The position numbers were made by a program, and so were the translations under genes. The notes beneath the pieces were generated by a model. The model had not been told where the DNA came from. It saw nothing but the letters and a program-made list of their open reading frames with translations, and made no database searches. DNA of 64,000 bases, taken from NCBI GenBank assembly GCA_016713825.1, contig JADJOJ010000010.1:496001-560000 (forward strand), written 5' to 3'. Below, one piece after another: positions 33,077 to 42,255 of this stretch; within the stretch, counting starts at the first letter, position 1, and every line of letters begins with the position of its first letter. This DNA comes from Candidatus Leptofilum gracile. Lineage in GTDB: Bacteria > Chloroflexota > Anaerolineae > Promineifilales > Promineifilaceae.

Positions 33077-34651
33077 TCAAATCCCCCAAATCTGCGTTGC
33101 CGCCAGCTTGCCCGGCGCGCCCATGACGCAGCCGCCAGGGTGCGTGCCGGAGCCGCATTGGTAGTACCCTTTGATCGGCGTGCGGTACTGGTTCCAGCCC
33201 GGTGCGGGGCGGAAAAAGTACATTTGCGGCCCCATGAACTCCCCGGCGAAGATGTTGCCCTCGCTCAGCCCCACGGTGCGCTCGATGTCCAGCGGCGTCA
33301 CCACCTCGCGGTGCAGCACCAGGTCGCTGAAGTTGGGGAAGAACTCGGTGAGTGTGGCCTGCACCGTGTCGCCCAGATTTTCCCGCTCCGTGTCCCAATC
33401 GCCGCCTTTGAGCTTGTACGGCGTGTACTGCACAAAGCAGGACATGATATGTTTTCCCGGCGGGGACATGTCGGGGTCAATGGTGGATTGGATGGCGCAG
33501 TCAATGTAAGGTCTCTTGCTATACCAGCCATATTTCGCATCATCAAACGCCCGCTCGATGTAATCCACCGTCGGGCCGATGTTCATGAAGCCCCGGAAAA
33601 TATCGGTGCGGCCGGGCAGCGTCGGATACTCCGGTAGGCCGTCCAGGGCAAAATTCACCTTGGACGACACCCCCTGGAATTTGAACTTCTCAATCGTTTC
33701 CACCAGGTCGGTGGGCAAATCGCGTGGCTCGACGAGCTGCAAGAAGGTGCGGCGCGGGTCCAAGGCGCTGATGATCGTGTCGCCGTACAGCTCGTCGCCG
33801 TTTTGCAGCGCCACGCCAATCGCCTCACCGTTTTTGGTGATGACCTCGCTCACGCCTGCGTTCAGCCGAATTTCGCAGCCAAACGCCTGCGCGGCGCGGG
33901 CCACCGCCTGGGTAAAGCCGCCGTTGCCCCCCTTGTGGAAACCCCAATCGCCAATGCTGCCGTCAAAATAGCCCAGCTTGTGGAACAGCAGCACCAGCCC
34001 CGACCCCTGCGAGCGCGGCCCCACCTTGGTGCCAATCAGCCCGCTAGAGCAAAACGCCGCCTTGATGACGTCGGTTTCGAAATAGTCGTCCAGCAGGTCG
34101 GCGGCGCTGCCGGTGAGCAGCCGGGTGAGCAGGTGCAGCACCTTCGGGTTTTGCCGCCCCAGATGTGCGCCCACAGATGCCAATCGAGCCAACTCTTCTG
34201 GTTCGCTGCTGGTGATGTCGGGTGGGATGCTGTCCACCAGCGGTTTCACTGCCTGCACCACCTGCTTGATGTCGTGCCAGTAATCTTTGTACGCCTCCGC
34301 ATCCTTGGCCGAATGGCGGGCGATTTCGTGGTAATTTTGCTGGCTGTCGGCCCCCAGAAACAGGTAGTCGCCGTTTTCGGCGGGGGTGAAGTTGTTGGGC
34401 ATCGGCAGCACCATCAGGCCGTGTTTCACCAGCTCCAGCTCCTGAATGATGTCCGGCCGCAGCAGGCTCAGCGCGTAGGAGAAGGTGGTGAATTTGAAGC
34501 CGGGCTTCAGCTCCTCGGTGATAGCCGCCCCGCCAACGAGGTGGCGCTTCTCCAGCACCACCGTTTTCAGACCCGCCCTGGCCAGGTACGCGCCGTTCAC
34601 CAGCCCGTTGTGCCCACCCCCGATTACAATTGCGTCGTATTTTTCAGACAT
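33077..34651 (-). CDS. Phytoene-desaturase-like FAD oxidoreductase (NAD(P)/FAD family)
   Basis: About 524 residues. N-terminal Rossmann motif AIVIGGGHNGLVNGAYLARA, then VLEKRHLVGGAAITEEL; C-terminal GQYTP- and NIFAGEFMGPQMYFFRPAPG-type blocks near NPVWHP-like sequence found in CrtI/PYROXD2 proteins. These enzymes oxidise or isomerise carbon-carbon or amine substrates with FAD. The start at 34651 follows AAGG and is favoured over a more distal ATG (34723) whose residues are unlike the family. No carotenoid genes are nearby, so a carotenoid role is unsupported; it may act on an amine. Confidence 0.85.
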   Translation of the reverse strand: MSEKYDAIVIGGGHNGLVNGAYLARAGLKTVVLEKRHLVGGAAITEELKPGFKFTTFSYALSLLRPDIIQELELVKHGLMVLPMPNNFTPAENGDYLFLGADSQQNYHEIARHSAKDAEAYKDYWHDIKQVVQAVKPLVDSIPPDITSSEPEELARLASVGAHLGRQNPKVLHLLTRLLTGSAADLLDDYFETDVIKAAFCSSGLIGTKVGPRSQGSGLVLLFHKLGYFDGSIGDWGFHKGGNGGFTQAVARAAQAFGCEIRLNAGVSEVITKNGEAIGVALQNGDELYGDTIISALDPRRTFLQLVEPRDLPTDLVETIEKFKFQGVSSKVNFALDGLPEYPTLPGRTDIFRGFMNIGPTVDYIERAFDDAKYGWYSKRPYIDCAIQSTIDPDMSPPGKHIMSCFVQYTPYKLKGGDWDTERENLGDTVQATLTEFFPNFSDLVLHREVVTPLDIERTVGLSEGNIFAGEFMGPQMYFFRPAPGWNQYRTPIKGYYQCGSGTHPGGCVMGAPGKLAATQIWGI

Positions 34652-34672
34652 TTGCTTACCTTTCCGAAAGTC

Positions 34673-34764
34673 CCGGCCATAAATGGCCGGGCTAAAATGT
34701 TCATGTGAATCCACACCGGGCAATTTTATTGCCCCACCAATTAGCCTGGGGCTTCAGCCCCAGG
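34673..34764. repeat. Cluster of short GC hairpins, copy 1
   Basis: Three adjacent hairpins: CCCGGCCATAAATGGCCGGG, a GGGCAATTTTATTGCCC stem and CCTGGGGCTTCAGCCCCAGG. The first and third recur, in related form, at 36000-36115. Confidence 0.7.
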
Positions 34765-34775
34765 TCTTCGAACCA

Positions 34776-35975
34776 TCACCGTTTTTTATGCGGCGGATCA
34801 TAAAACGGCAGCCGCACCACGTTGGCCCGGACGTATTGGGGTCGATGCACAATCATCAGCTCGATGTACGCTTCGCTGCCGGGTGTGCTGAGGTGCGGCG
34901 GTACCTTGCCGATGGCGATGTGCCGCTTGAGCAGCGAGGAGTACATCAGGCTGGTGGCGTAGCCCAGGTAGTTGCGCTCCGCGTCGTAGAGCGAGTGCGC
35001 TTCTTCGATGGGCGTCGTGTCCTTGGGCGGGATGAGGCCGAGATTTTCGTACGTCTGGTCGTAATGCTGCCAATCGAGCATGAGGCCTACCGTTTTCCAG
35101 CGGGAGGTTTTGTTTTTGATTTCGTTTTCGATGGCGGTGCGGCCGATAAACGGCCGTTCCTCACCCCCCAACTTGCGAAACATCCAGTCAAACCCCAGCT
35201 CCAGCGGCGTCTCCCGCTGCCCATCGACCCAGGCGTGTTTGGCCGAGGCAAAATCGACATCCAGCAGCAGCAGCCCCGCCTCGATGCGGGCCATCTTCAA
35301 CGCCCACAGCCCCATCGGCATGATGTTGTAGCCCGTACCCGCCGCCATCAGCGCATCCCAGACCGCCAGCGCGTCATCGGCCTTGATCCACAGTTCGTAG
35401 CCCAGGTCGCCAGTGTAGCCCGTGCGGGACAAAATAACCGATTTCTTGGCAACTTTGGTTTGGGTGACGTGGAAGTAGGGCAGGTCGGCGGCCGTTTTGG
35501 TCAACTGCGCCAACACGGTGCGCGAATGTGGTCCCTGCACCGCCAAAATGCCGTACTCCTTGGAAATGTCGCTAATTTCCACCCGGCGACGGCCGATTAA
35601 GTTAGAAAAATAAAGCAAATTTGGCTCGGCGGCGGTGAGCAGGAACTCGTCGTCGCTCAGCCGCAAGACCACGCCATCCTCCAGCATGTAGCCGTCGCTG
35701 TCGCACCAGATGGTGTACTGCGCCTGCCCCGGCGGGCAGCTGCGGATATCCCGCGCCAGCACACCTGCCAAAAAGCTCTCGGCGTCTGGCCCCTGAATGC
35801 GGTATTTAAACAGCGGCGAGGTGTCGAACACTGCCACGCCGCTGCGGATGGCGAAATATTCAAACAGGGTTGAAAATTGATAATTTTGCGCCGCCGCGTA
35901 GCCAGACCAATGCTTCCACAGCATTGTTTCGCTCAGCGCGGCGAGGCGGGGATAGAAGGGAGTTGTTTTGACCAT
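34776..35975 (-). CDS. GcvT-family folate-dependent aminomethyltransferase/demethylase
   Basis: About 399 residues. GcvT fold: FDTSPLFKYRIQGPDAESFL, QAQYTIWCDSDGYMLEDGV, SRTGYTGDLGYELWI (conserved Arg-Thr-Gly-Tyr-Thr-Gly-Glu/Asp) and MGLWALKMARIEAG. The N-terminal LWKHWSGYAAAQNYQFSTLF differs from glycine cleavage T proteins, so a related demethylase is plausible. No gcvH/gcvP neighbours. The FAD oxidoreductase upstream in the cluster could supply the other half of a demethylation reaction. AGGAACAAAA precedes the ATG at 35975. Confidence 0.85.
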   Translation of the reverse strand: MVKTTPFYPRLAALSETMLWKHWSGYAAAQNYQFSTLFEYFAIRSGVAVFDTSPLFKYRIQGPDAESFLAGVLARDIRSCPPGQAQYTIWCDSDGYMLEDGVVLRLSDDEFLLTAAEPNLLYFSNLIGRRRVEISDISKEYGILAVQGPHSRTVLAQLTKTAADLPYFHVTQTKVAKKSVILSRTGYTGDLGYELWIKADDALAVWDALMAAGTGYNIMPMGLWALKMARIEAGLLLLDVDFASAKHAWVDGQRETPLELGFDWMFRKLGGEERPFIGRTAIENEIKNKTSRWKTVGLMLDWQHYDQTYENLGLIPPKDTTPIEEAHSLYDAERNYLGYATSLMYSSLLKRHIAIGKVPPHLSTPGSEAYIELMIVHRPQYVRANVVRLPFYDPPHKKR

Positions 35976-35999
35976 TTTTGTTCCTGTTTCTGACCGCCC

Positions 36000-36115
36000 G
36001 GCCATAAAGACCGGAACACCCGGCCATAAATGACCGGGCTATTTATGAAAGCCTCTACGAGGCTGTTTCCAGCCCCAACGGGGCTTCCATCTACTAGCCG
36101 GGGGCTTCAGCCCCC
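36000..36115. repeat. Cluster of short GC hairpins, copy 2
   Basis: CCCGGCCATAAATGACCGGG, AGCCTCTACGAGGCT, AGCCCCAACGGGGCT and CCGGGGGCTTCAGCCCCCGG in series. The arrangement and the GGCTTCAGCC core match copy 1 at 34673-34764. Confidence 0.7.
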
Positions 36116-36123
36116 GGTGATCT

Positions 36124-36157
36124 AACCGATTACCGATTACCGTTCACCGATTACCGA
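36124..36157. repeat. ACCGATT heptamer repeat, copy 1
   Basis: GATTACC units in tandem, next to the hairpin cluster and just past the aminotransferase stop. The same units form the repeat at 61281-61351. Confidence 0.6.
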
Positions 36158-37413
36158 CATTCTTCAAGTGCCTCTGTAAAAATATGTACGGCCGTATCCA
36201 TCTCCGCCGCCGTCACCACCAAAGGCGGAATCCAGCGGATGACGTTGCCGTAGCTGCCGCAGGTGAGCAGGAGCAGGTTGCGGGCTTTGCAGGCATTTGC
36301 AACTAAAGTTGCTCGGTCCGCATCCGGTTCGCCGTTGGGCTGGGTGAACTCCACGCCCACCATCAAGCCCAGGCCGCGCACATCGCCGATGACCGGATGT
36401 TTGGCCTGCAAGCGGCGCAAATCGGCGATGAGCTGCTGGCCGCGGGCGGCGGCGTTTTCCACCAGCTTTTCCTCGCGGATGACGTCGATGGTGGTTTTGG
36501 CCGCCACCAGCGCCAGGGCATTGCCGCCGCCGTAGGTGCCGCCGTGGGTGCCCGGCTTCCACTGCCGCATCAGCGCCTCGCTGGCCCCGATGGCCGAGAT
36601 GGGCATGCCGCTGCCCAGCCCCTTGGCCATGACGATGATGTCCGGCACGATGCCGGCGTGGTCGAAGCCGAAAAATTTGCCGGTACGGCCGAATCCACTC
36701 TGCACCTCGTCCACAATCAGCAAAATGCCGTGCTGGCTGCACAGCTGGCGCAGCTCCTGCATAAATGCGGGCGGGGCGGGCACGTAGCCGCCTTCACCCA
36801 ACACCGGTTCGATGATGATTGCGGCCGTTTCATCCGGCGCGGTCTGGCTTTTGAGCAGCAAATGGAGCTGCTTCAGGCACCATTCCGTCGTCTCCTCTTC
36901 GTCCCAGCCGAAGTAGTAGCTGTACGGGAACGGCGCGGTGACGATGCCGCCGGGCAGCGGCTGGTAGTTGTAGCGGTAGACGTACTTGGAGGTGGTCATC
37001 GCCATCGTTTGGGCGGTACGGCCGTGGAAACTGCCCTGGAAGACGACGATGTTGCGCCGCCCCGTCGTTTGCCGCGCCAGTTTCACCGCGCCCTCTACCG
37101 CTTCCGCCCCGCTGTTGGAGAAGAAAAAGTTGTCGATGGTTGGTGGCGTCACCTCGTTCAGGGCGTTGGCCAGTTCGATGGCGGCGGGCGTCATCACAAT
37201 GTTCATCTGGCCAAAGATGAGCTGCTCTGCCTGTGCCTGAATCGCCTGCACGATGCGCGGGTGGCTGTGCCCGGTGTTCATCACGCCAATGCCGGAGGTG
37301 AAATCGATGTACTGGTTGCCGTCAGCATCATAAAGAAAGATGCGCTCCGCCCGCACCGGCTGCATCTCGGTCAGGTGCGTCCAGACGGGGGAGAGGTGGT
37401 TGGTTGTGGACAT
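36151..37413 (-). CDS. Class III aminotransferase, 4-aminobutyrate type (second copy)
   Basis: 420 residues, PLP fold-type I. NSGAEAVEGAVKLARQTTGRR, SFHGRTAQTMAMTTSKYVYR, VDEVQSGFGRTGKFFGFDHA and PLP lysine in VMAKGLGSGMPISAI match GABA/putrescine transaminases. Differs from the copy at 28799-30133, for instance in the LPGGIVTAPFPYSYYFGWDE region. AAGGAAACACAC precedes the ATG. Together with it and the gene at 30287-31591, three class III enzymes lie within 8.6 kb. Confidence 0.92.
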   Translation of the reverse strand: MSTTNHLSPVWTHLTEMQPVRAERIFLYDADGNQYIDFTSGIGVMNTGHSHPRIVQAIQAQAEQLIFGQMNIVMTPAAIELANALNEVTPPTIDNFFFSNSGAEAVEGAVKLARQTTGRRNIVVFQGSFHGRTAQTMAMTTSKYVYRYNYQPLPGGIVTAPFPYSYYFGWDEEETTEWCLKQLHLLLKSQTAPDETAAIIIEPVLGEGGYVPAPPAFMQELRQLCSQHGILLIVDEVQSGFGRTGKFFGFDHAGIVPDIIVMAKGLGSGMPISAIGASEALMRQWKPGTHGGTYGGGNALALVAAKTTIDVIREEKLVENAAARGQQLIADLRRLQAKHPVIGDVRGLGLMVGVEFTQPNGEPDADRATLVANACKARNLLLLTCGSYGNVIRWIPPLVVTAAEMDTAVHIFTEALEECR

Positions 37414-37426
37414 GTGTGTTTCCTTT

Positions 37427-37503
37427 TCCCCTCCCCCTAGCCCCCTCCCGAAGGGAGGGGGAACTAGATTCCCTCCCCCGCCGGGGGAGGGTTAGGGAGG
37501 GGG
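37427..37503. repeat. Polypyrimidine CCCTCCCGAAGGGAGGG hairpin pair, copy 2
   Basis: CCCCTCCCGAAGGGAGGGGG then TAGATTCCCTCCCCCG and GGGGGAGGGTTAGGGAGGG. Near-identical to 30198-30275, which also lies beside an aminotransferase. Confidence 0.7.
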
Positions 37504-37517
37504 ACTTGAATAGTTAC

Positions 37518-38846
37518 TTACTTATCAAGAATCGCTCGCGCGACTTCGCGCGCGGCCCGCACCCCCGTCTCGTACGCGCCGTGCACGGTGGCGTAAAAGT
37601 GGGGATGGGTCGCTTCGCCCGCGAAAAATAGCTGCTGGTTGATGGGTTGGGCCACGGTTTGGCGGTCGTCGGGCTGCTGGCCGACCTGGTCGAACGAGTA
37701 GCTGCCGTTAGCCAAGGGATCGTTTTGCCAGTTGGTGCGCACGTACGCCTGCGGCACGGGAATCGGCCCAAATTCGTCGCCAAACAGCCGACTCATGACG
37801 GCCAACGCCTCGGCGAGCAGCCGGTCGTCGCTCCAGCGGTTAATTTCCCGCGCCCGCCGCCCGGCGTGGGAGACGGAAATGAGCGGCGTGCCGCTGTAAT
37901 AGCCCAGGTTGAGCCAGGCGTTGAACAGATCAGTATCGGCTTCGCCCACGCAGCTAAAAAGCTGGGTCTGCCGGGGCCAGTAAAATTGATCAAAGCGCAG
38001 GGCCAGCTTTTCGTAGTTGCCAAAGCCGATGCGCTGTATCGCTTGCTGCTTGGCGGCGGGCAGCGGCGGCTCAAACTGAATCTGGCCCGATTTAAGCACG
38101 CCCAGCGGCAGGGCGATCACCACCCGGCTGGCGCTGAATTCGCCGCGATTGGTCTGGACGTGTACCTGGCCGGGCGTGGTGGTGATGTGGGTTACGGCCG
38201 TTCCCACCCTAACATCCAACCCTGCCGCCAAATAATCAATCAGCGCCTTGTAGCCGCCGCCGTGCAGCAGCAAATCGCCGCCGGGCAGCTTCACGTACCG
38301 GCCGCCCAGCGCCCAATCGATCAGCTCCCAGTCGGCGTTGTCGTTGTACTCGGCGCGGATGATAGCCCAGTAGCGGAAGCCCGCCTGCTCGTCGGGTGTC
38401 ATCGTTTCTGGCTGGGGCAGGCCGTGCTCTACCCACTCCTTTAGGCTGCGCGCTTCGCTGCCGGGCGGCTGGTAGAGGATGGAGGCGTCGCTCAGGGCCA
38501 CGGCCGCTTCGGCCAGCCATTGGCCTTTGGCGAATTCGGCCGTGTTGAGTGAGGTGCCGCTGGGGCTGTAGGCTTGAACGGCCGTACCCGACCGGTTCAC
38601 AAAGTCCGTCTGCCCCATCCCCACGCCCAGCTGCTCCGCCAGCGGCGTCAGCGGATTGCCGTCCGGGCCGTGAATCCAGGCCGCGCCCAAATCGACCGAA
38701 TTGCCCAGGCTGCTGTCTGTGTGCGTGCGCCCGCCCAGTCGCTCCCGCGCCTCCAGCACGGTGACGTCGTAGCCCGCGTCATGCAGCGTGCGCGCCGCCA
38801 TGATGCCTGCCATTCCTGCGCCAATTACGAGAATTTTTTCACTCAT
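37518..38846 (-). CDS. Flavin-containing amine oxidase (polyamine oxidase-like)
   Basis: 442 residues. FAD-binding ILVIGAGMAGIMAARTL and VLEARERLGGRTHT at the N-terminus, the substrate-site GAAWIHGPDGNPLTPLAEQL block, and C-terminal FFAGEATHPHFYATVHGAYE plus TGVRAAREVARAIL. Identifies the amine oxidase family with polyamine oxidase/spermine oxidase resemblance; oxidises amines giving aldehyde and H2O2. No signal peptide. The ATG at 38846 is preferred over an upstream one because it opens directly with MSEKILVIGAGMAG. It fits putrescine/spermidine breakdown, together with the aldehyde dehydrogenase next to it. Confidence 0.88.
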   Translation of the reverse strand: MSEKILVIGAGMAGIMAARTLHDAGYDVTVLEARERLGGRTHTDSSLGNSVDLGAAWIHGPDGNPLTPLAEQLGVGMGQTDFVNRSGTAVQAYSPSGTSLNTAEFAKGQWLAEAAVALSDASILYQPPGSEARSLKEWVEHGLPQPETMTPDEQAGFRYWAIIRAEYNDNADWELIDWALGGRYVKLPGGDLLLHGGGYKALIDYLAAGLDVRVGTAVTHITTTPGQVHVQTNRGEFSASRVVIALPLGVLKSGQIQFEPPLPAAKQQAIQRIGFGNYEKLALRFDQFYWPRQTQLFSCVGEADTDLFNAWLNLGYYSGTPLISVSHAGRRAREINRWSDDRLLAEALAVMSRLFGDEFGPIPVPQAYVRTNWQNDPLANGSYSFDQVGQQPDDRQTVAQPINQQLFFAGEATHPHFYATVHGAYETGVRAAREVARAILDK

Positions 38847-38853
38847 TTTTTTA

Positions 38854-38925
38854 GAGTGAACAGTGAACAGTGAACAGTAAAAAGTAGAGTCCCACTTTTC
38901 ACGCCTCACGCTTCACGTTTCACGC
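38854..38925. repeat. AGTGAAC and TTCACGC heptamer tandem repeats
   Basis: Three AGTGAAC units followed by pyrimidine-rich TTCACGC units; partial fold-back. Between the flavin amine oxidase start and the preceding amidohydrolase stop. Confidence 0.6.
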
Positions 38926-40539
38926 CCCCTCCTTTTCGTAAACCACACAGCCATCACACACCGTCAGGTCAACGGCCAACTGGCCAATTTCCTGCGGCGG
39001 GATGGCAAAAATATTGTCAGAAAGCAGCACCAGATCGGCCAGAAAGCCGGGTTGGAGCTGCCCTTTGCTTGTTTCCTGGAACTCGGCGTAGGCGGCGTCG
39101 CGGGTATAGCTGCGAATGGCGTCGGCGATGGTTTGGGCCTGCTGCGGGTCGTTGGGCTGCCACGGCTGGCGGTTCACGGCGGCGGCAATGCCCAGCAGCG
39201 GGTTCAGCGACACCACCGGCCAATCGCTGCCAAACACCAGGGTGGCCCCGGCCTGGCGCACTGTTTGCCAGGCGAAGGCGTGCTGCCAGTTTTCCGGCGC
39301 AATGCGCTGCGGCCAGACGTCGCCGCTGGTGGCGCTGTCTGGGGCGTGCAGCGGCTGCATGGCGGCGATGACGCCCAGCTGGGCAAAGCGGGGCAGATCG
39401 GCCGGATGCACCATTTCGATATGTTCGACGCGGTGGCGGGAATCACGACGTCCGTTTACCCGTTGCGCCGCCTCGTACCCATCCAAAACCCGGCGTACCG
39501 CCCCGTTGCCGCAGGCGTGCACCGCCATTTGCAGCCCCAGGGCGTCGGCGGCGGTGGCAAATTTGGCAAAGGTGGCGGCGTCCCAAATCGGTTCGCCAAA
39601 GTTGTGGGGCTGGTCGGGATAGCCGTCTAGGGTAACGGCCGTATAGCTCTCGTACACGCCATCCATGAAAAATTTCACCCCGCCCGCGCGCAATTTGTCG
39701 CTGCTAAATGATTGGCGCATCTGGCTGGTTTGCCGCTGCATTTCGGCCAATGGCGTCTTTGGCTTCACCCAGTAGGGCAGCGAAAGGCGCAGCGTGAGCG
39801 CGTTCTGCTCTTCTAGCGCGGCGTACAGCTTGCCCTGCGCCAGGTCACCGTCCATGTTGTGTACGGAGGTGATACCGTGGGCCGCGGCCAGCGCCAGCCC
39901 TTTTTGGATCAGGCGCAGCGTGGCCGCTTCGTCCGGCTCTGGCATAACGCGGCGGATGAGGCGGGTGGCGTCTTCTTCGTAAAGCTCGCCCGTGGCCAGC
40001 CCATCGGCCCCAACGACCACCTCGCCGTTGGCCAGCGGGTGGGGTGCGCCGTGGGTGATTTGCGCCTGGGCCAGGGCGGCGCTGTTGGCGAAGAGGCTGT
40101 GTACGTCGTAGGTGTACAGCACAAACGGCCGATCCGGCACAATTTGGTCCAGGTGATGCCGGGTGAGCGGTTCGTCTGGGGTGGGCAGGCCGTAGGAGAG
40201 GCCGTACCCGGCGACCCATGCGGCGTCTGGATTTTGGGCCAGCCAGGTGTGAACGGCCGTTGCCAGTTCCGCCATCGTGGCCACGCCAGCCAGCTGTACG
40301 CCGTCCAGCTTTTGTGCGCCCCAGGCCAGGTGAAAGTGGGTGTCGATGAAGCCGGGGAGGAGGGAACGGCCGTACCCATCCACCACCCGCGTCTGTGCGC
40401 CACGAGAGGCCAGCGCCTCCGAATTGCTGCCCACAAACGCTATTTTGTTGCCGCGCACCACCACCGCCTCAGCTTCGGGCTGTGTGTCGTTGGCGGTAAA
40501 GACGTGGGCGTTGTGGATGATTAGATCAGACGACTGCAT
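38920..40539 (-). CDS. Amidohydrolase family protein (YtcJ-like)
   Basis: 539 residues. Metal-dependent TIM-barrel amidohydrolase: PGFIDTHFHLAWG holds the HxH motif, HRVEHIEMVHPADLPRF another metal ligand block and FGSDWPVVSLNPLLGI the conserved Asp region. N- and C-terminal parts (IIHNAHVFTANDTQPEAEA, FLADLVLLSDNIFAIPP) form the beta-sandwich of YtcJ-type members. The catalysed reaction is unknown; family members hydrolyse amides or formamides. AAGG precedes the ATG at 40539. It ends within the TTCACGC repeat. Confidence 0.87.
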   Translation of the reverse strand: MQSSDLIIHNAHVFTANDTQPEAEAVVVRGNKIAFVGSNSEALASRGAQTRVVDGYGRSLLPGFIDTHFHLAWGAQKLDGVQLAGVATMAELATAVHTWLAQNPDAAWVAGYGLSYGLPTPDEPLTRHHLDQIVPDRPFVLYTYDVHSLFANSAALAQAQITHGAPHPLANGEVVVGADGLATGELYEEDATRLIRRVMPEPDEAATLRLIQKGLALAAAHGITSVHNMDGDLAQGKLYAALEEQNALTLRLSLPYWVKPKTPLAEMQRQTSQMRQSFSSDKLRAGGVKFFMDGVYESYTAVTLDGYPDQPHNFGEPIWDAATFAKFATAADALGLQMAVHACGNGAVRRVLDGYEAAQRVNGRRDSRHRVEHIEMVHPADLPRFAQLGVIAAMQPLHAPDSATSGDVWPQRIAPENWQHAFAWQTVRQAGATLVFGSDWPVVSLNPLLGIAAAVNRQPWQPNDPQQAQTIADAIRSYTRDAAYAEFQETSKGQLQPGFLADLVLLSDNIFAIPPQEIGQLAVDLTVCDGCVVYEKEGA

Positions 40540-40565
40540 GATGGCACCTTGGGGCATGTGGGGTT

Positions 40566-40636
40566 GTGAAACGTGATACGTGATGCGTGATACGTGATGC
40601 GTGATGAATTTCTCACGTTTCACGCATCACGCATCA
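40566..40636. repeat. TGATGCG/CACGCAT heptamer hairpin
   Basis: Tandem ACGTGAT and GCGTGAT units in one arm, TCACGTTTCACGCATCACGC in the other; same unit as at 27070-27120, 28715-28804 and 42161-42218. Confidence 0.8.
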
Positions 40637-40654
40637 ATCCACTTTCCAACCCCT

Positions 40655-42125
40655 TCAATCCCCGTTTTTCTTTCCGTAGGGGAACCAGTAATCTTTGATT
40701 TTGCCTTCCACATCCCAATGGACGTGTTTCACTTCGTAAAATTCGTCGAGCCCTTCCTGGCCCAGCTCGCGGCCGCCGCCGGTCATCTTCATGCCGCCAA
40801 ACGGCCCGGCAAAGTTGTCGGTCAGCGGATCGTTAATCCAGATGGTGCCTGCCTTCACGTCCTCAAAGAAGCGCTTCACCAGTTTGGCGTCGTGGCTGAG
40901 CAGGGTGGCACCGAGGCCCATCGTGGTGTCGTTGGCCAGGGCGATCGCTTCGTCAAAATCGCGGTAGGGCATGAGGGGCAGGGTGGGGCCAAACGTCTCC
41001 TCGCGCAGCAGGCGCATCGAGTGATCCACGTTGACGATGACGGCCGGTTCCAAAAAGAAGCCGCTTGGGAGGTGCGACGGCCGTTTCCCCCCCACCAACA
41101 CCTTCGCGCCAGCACTAACCGCCTCGGCCAGCTGCCCTTCCACCTTCTCGCGAAAGTGCGGCCGCAGCATCGGCCCGATGTCGGTGACCGGGTCCAGCCC
41201 ATTGCCCAGCCGCAGATTACCGACAAATTCCGCCAGCTCTTCGGCGAAACGGCCGTACATCCCCTCAGGCACATAAATCCGCTCCGCGCTGGTACACACC
41301 TTGTCCCGCATTGATCAGCCCGGCGTAGGCGGTGGCTTTGACGGCAAAATCCAGCGCCACATCTGGGCCAATCACCAGCGGATCTTTGCCGCCCAGCTCC
41401 AGGTGCAGCTTCTTCATCATCGGGGCGGCGAGGCTGGCAATGCGCTGCCCGGTGGCCACGGAGCCGGTGAAGGCGATCAGCGGCACGTCGGGATGGCGCA
41501 CCAGGGCCTCGCCCGTTTCCCCCGCGCCGGTCACCACGTTCACCACGCCCGGCGGGAAATGGTCGAAGGCGATTTCCATCAGCTTCAGCGTGGAAAGGGG
41601 GGTGAATTCGGATGGTTTGATAACGGCCGTATTGCCCGCCGCCAAGGCCGGGGCCAGCTTCCAGGCCAGCAGCAGCAGGGGGAAGTTCCAGGGAATGATG
41701 CAGCCCACCACGCCGTACGGCTCTTTGATGACAAAGTTGAGCTGGTCGGGATCGCCGGGCGGCAAAAAACGGCCGCGTTCGTGTCGTCCCAGTTCCGCGT
41801 AGTAGTTGAAGGTGTCGTAGGTCCAGAAAACCTCTTCCTCGTTTTCTTCCAGCGGCTTGCCTTCTTCGACGGTGAGCAGGTGGGCCAACTCCTCGGCGTG
41901 GGCCTGCATTTTGCGGGCGGCTTCATGCAGCAGCCCGGCGCGTTCCCAGGCGGGGGTGCGCTTCCAGGTGGGGAAGGCGGTTTGGGCGGCGGCAACGGCC
42001 GTTTGGATGTCAACGGCCGTTCCCATCGGCACGGTGTCTAAAATTTCTTCGGTTGCTGGATTGATGACCGTGATCTCGTCACTGGTGTTTCCAGACGTAA
42101 ACGCGCCATTGATATACATGCGCAT
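40655..42125 (-). pseudogene. Aldehyde dehydrogenase broken by a one-base frameshift
   Basis: Two adjoining minus-strand frames together make a full-length NAD(P)-dependent aldehyde dehydrogenase. The N-terminal part starts at ATG 42125 (MRMYINGAFTSGNT, ENEEEVFWTYDTFNYYAE, GNTAVIKPSEFTPLS) and ends abnormally near 41265. The C-terminal part runs on from NAGQ into VCTSAERIYVPEG in the other frame. At about 41305, CAAGGTGTGTACC would read Q-V-C-T with one G fewer, so a single extra G explains the break, right at the active-site cysteine VCTSAE. Either a real pseudogene or a sequencing error; nothing else looks decayed. Probable substrate is an aminobutyraldehyde or succinate semialdehyde (context). 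Confidence 0.85.
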
Positions 42126-42160
42126 CGGGACGTTCCTTTGCTGTGTGGGAAACCTGGGAG

Positions 42161-42218
42161 AAGTGAAACGTGATGCGTGAAACGTGATTGAACCTCTGGT
42201 CACGTTTCACGCATTACG
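42161..42218. repeat. TCACGTT/TGATGCG heptamer hairpin
   Basis: AAGTGAAACGTGATGCGTGA against TCACGTTTCACGCATTACG, between the aldehyde dehydrogenase start and the potD stop. Confidence 0.75.
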
Positions 42219-42255
42219 ATCTTTTCCTAAAGAGCCTTCACTTTTTATTCAAAAA

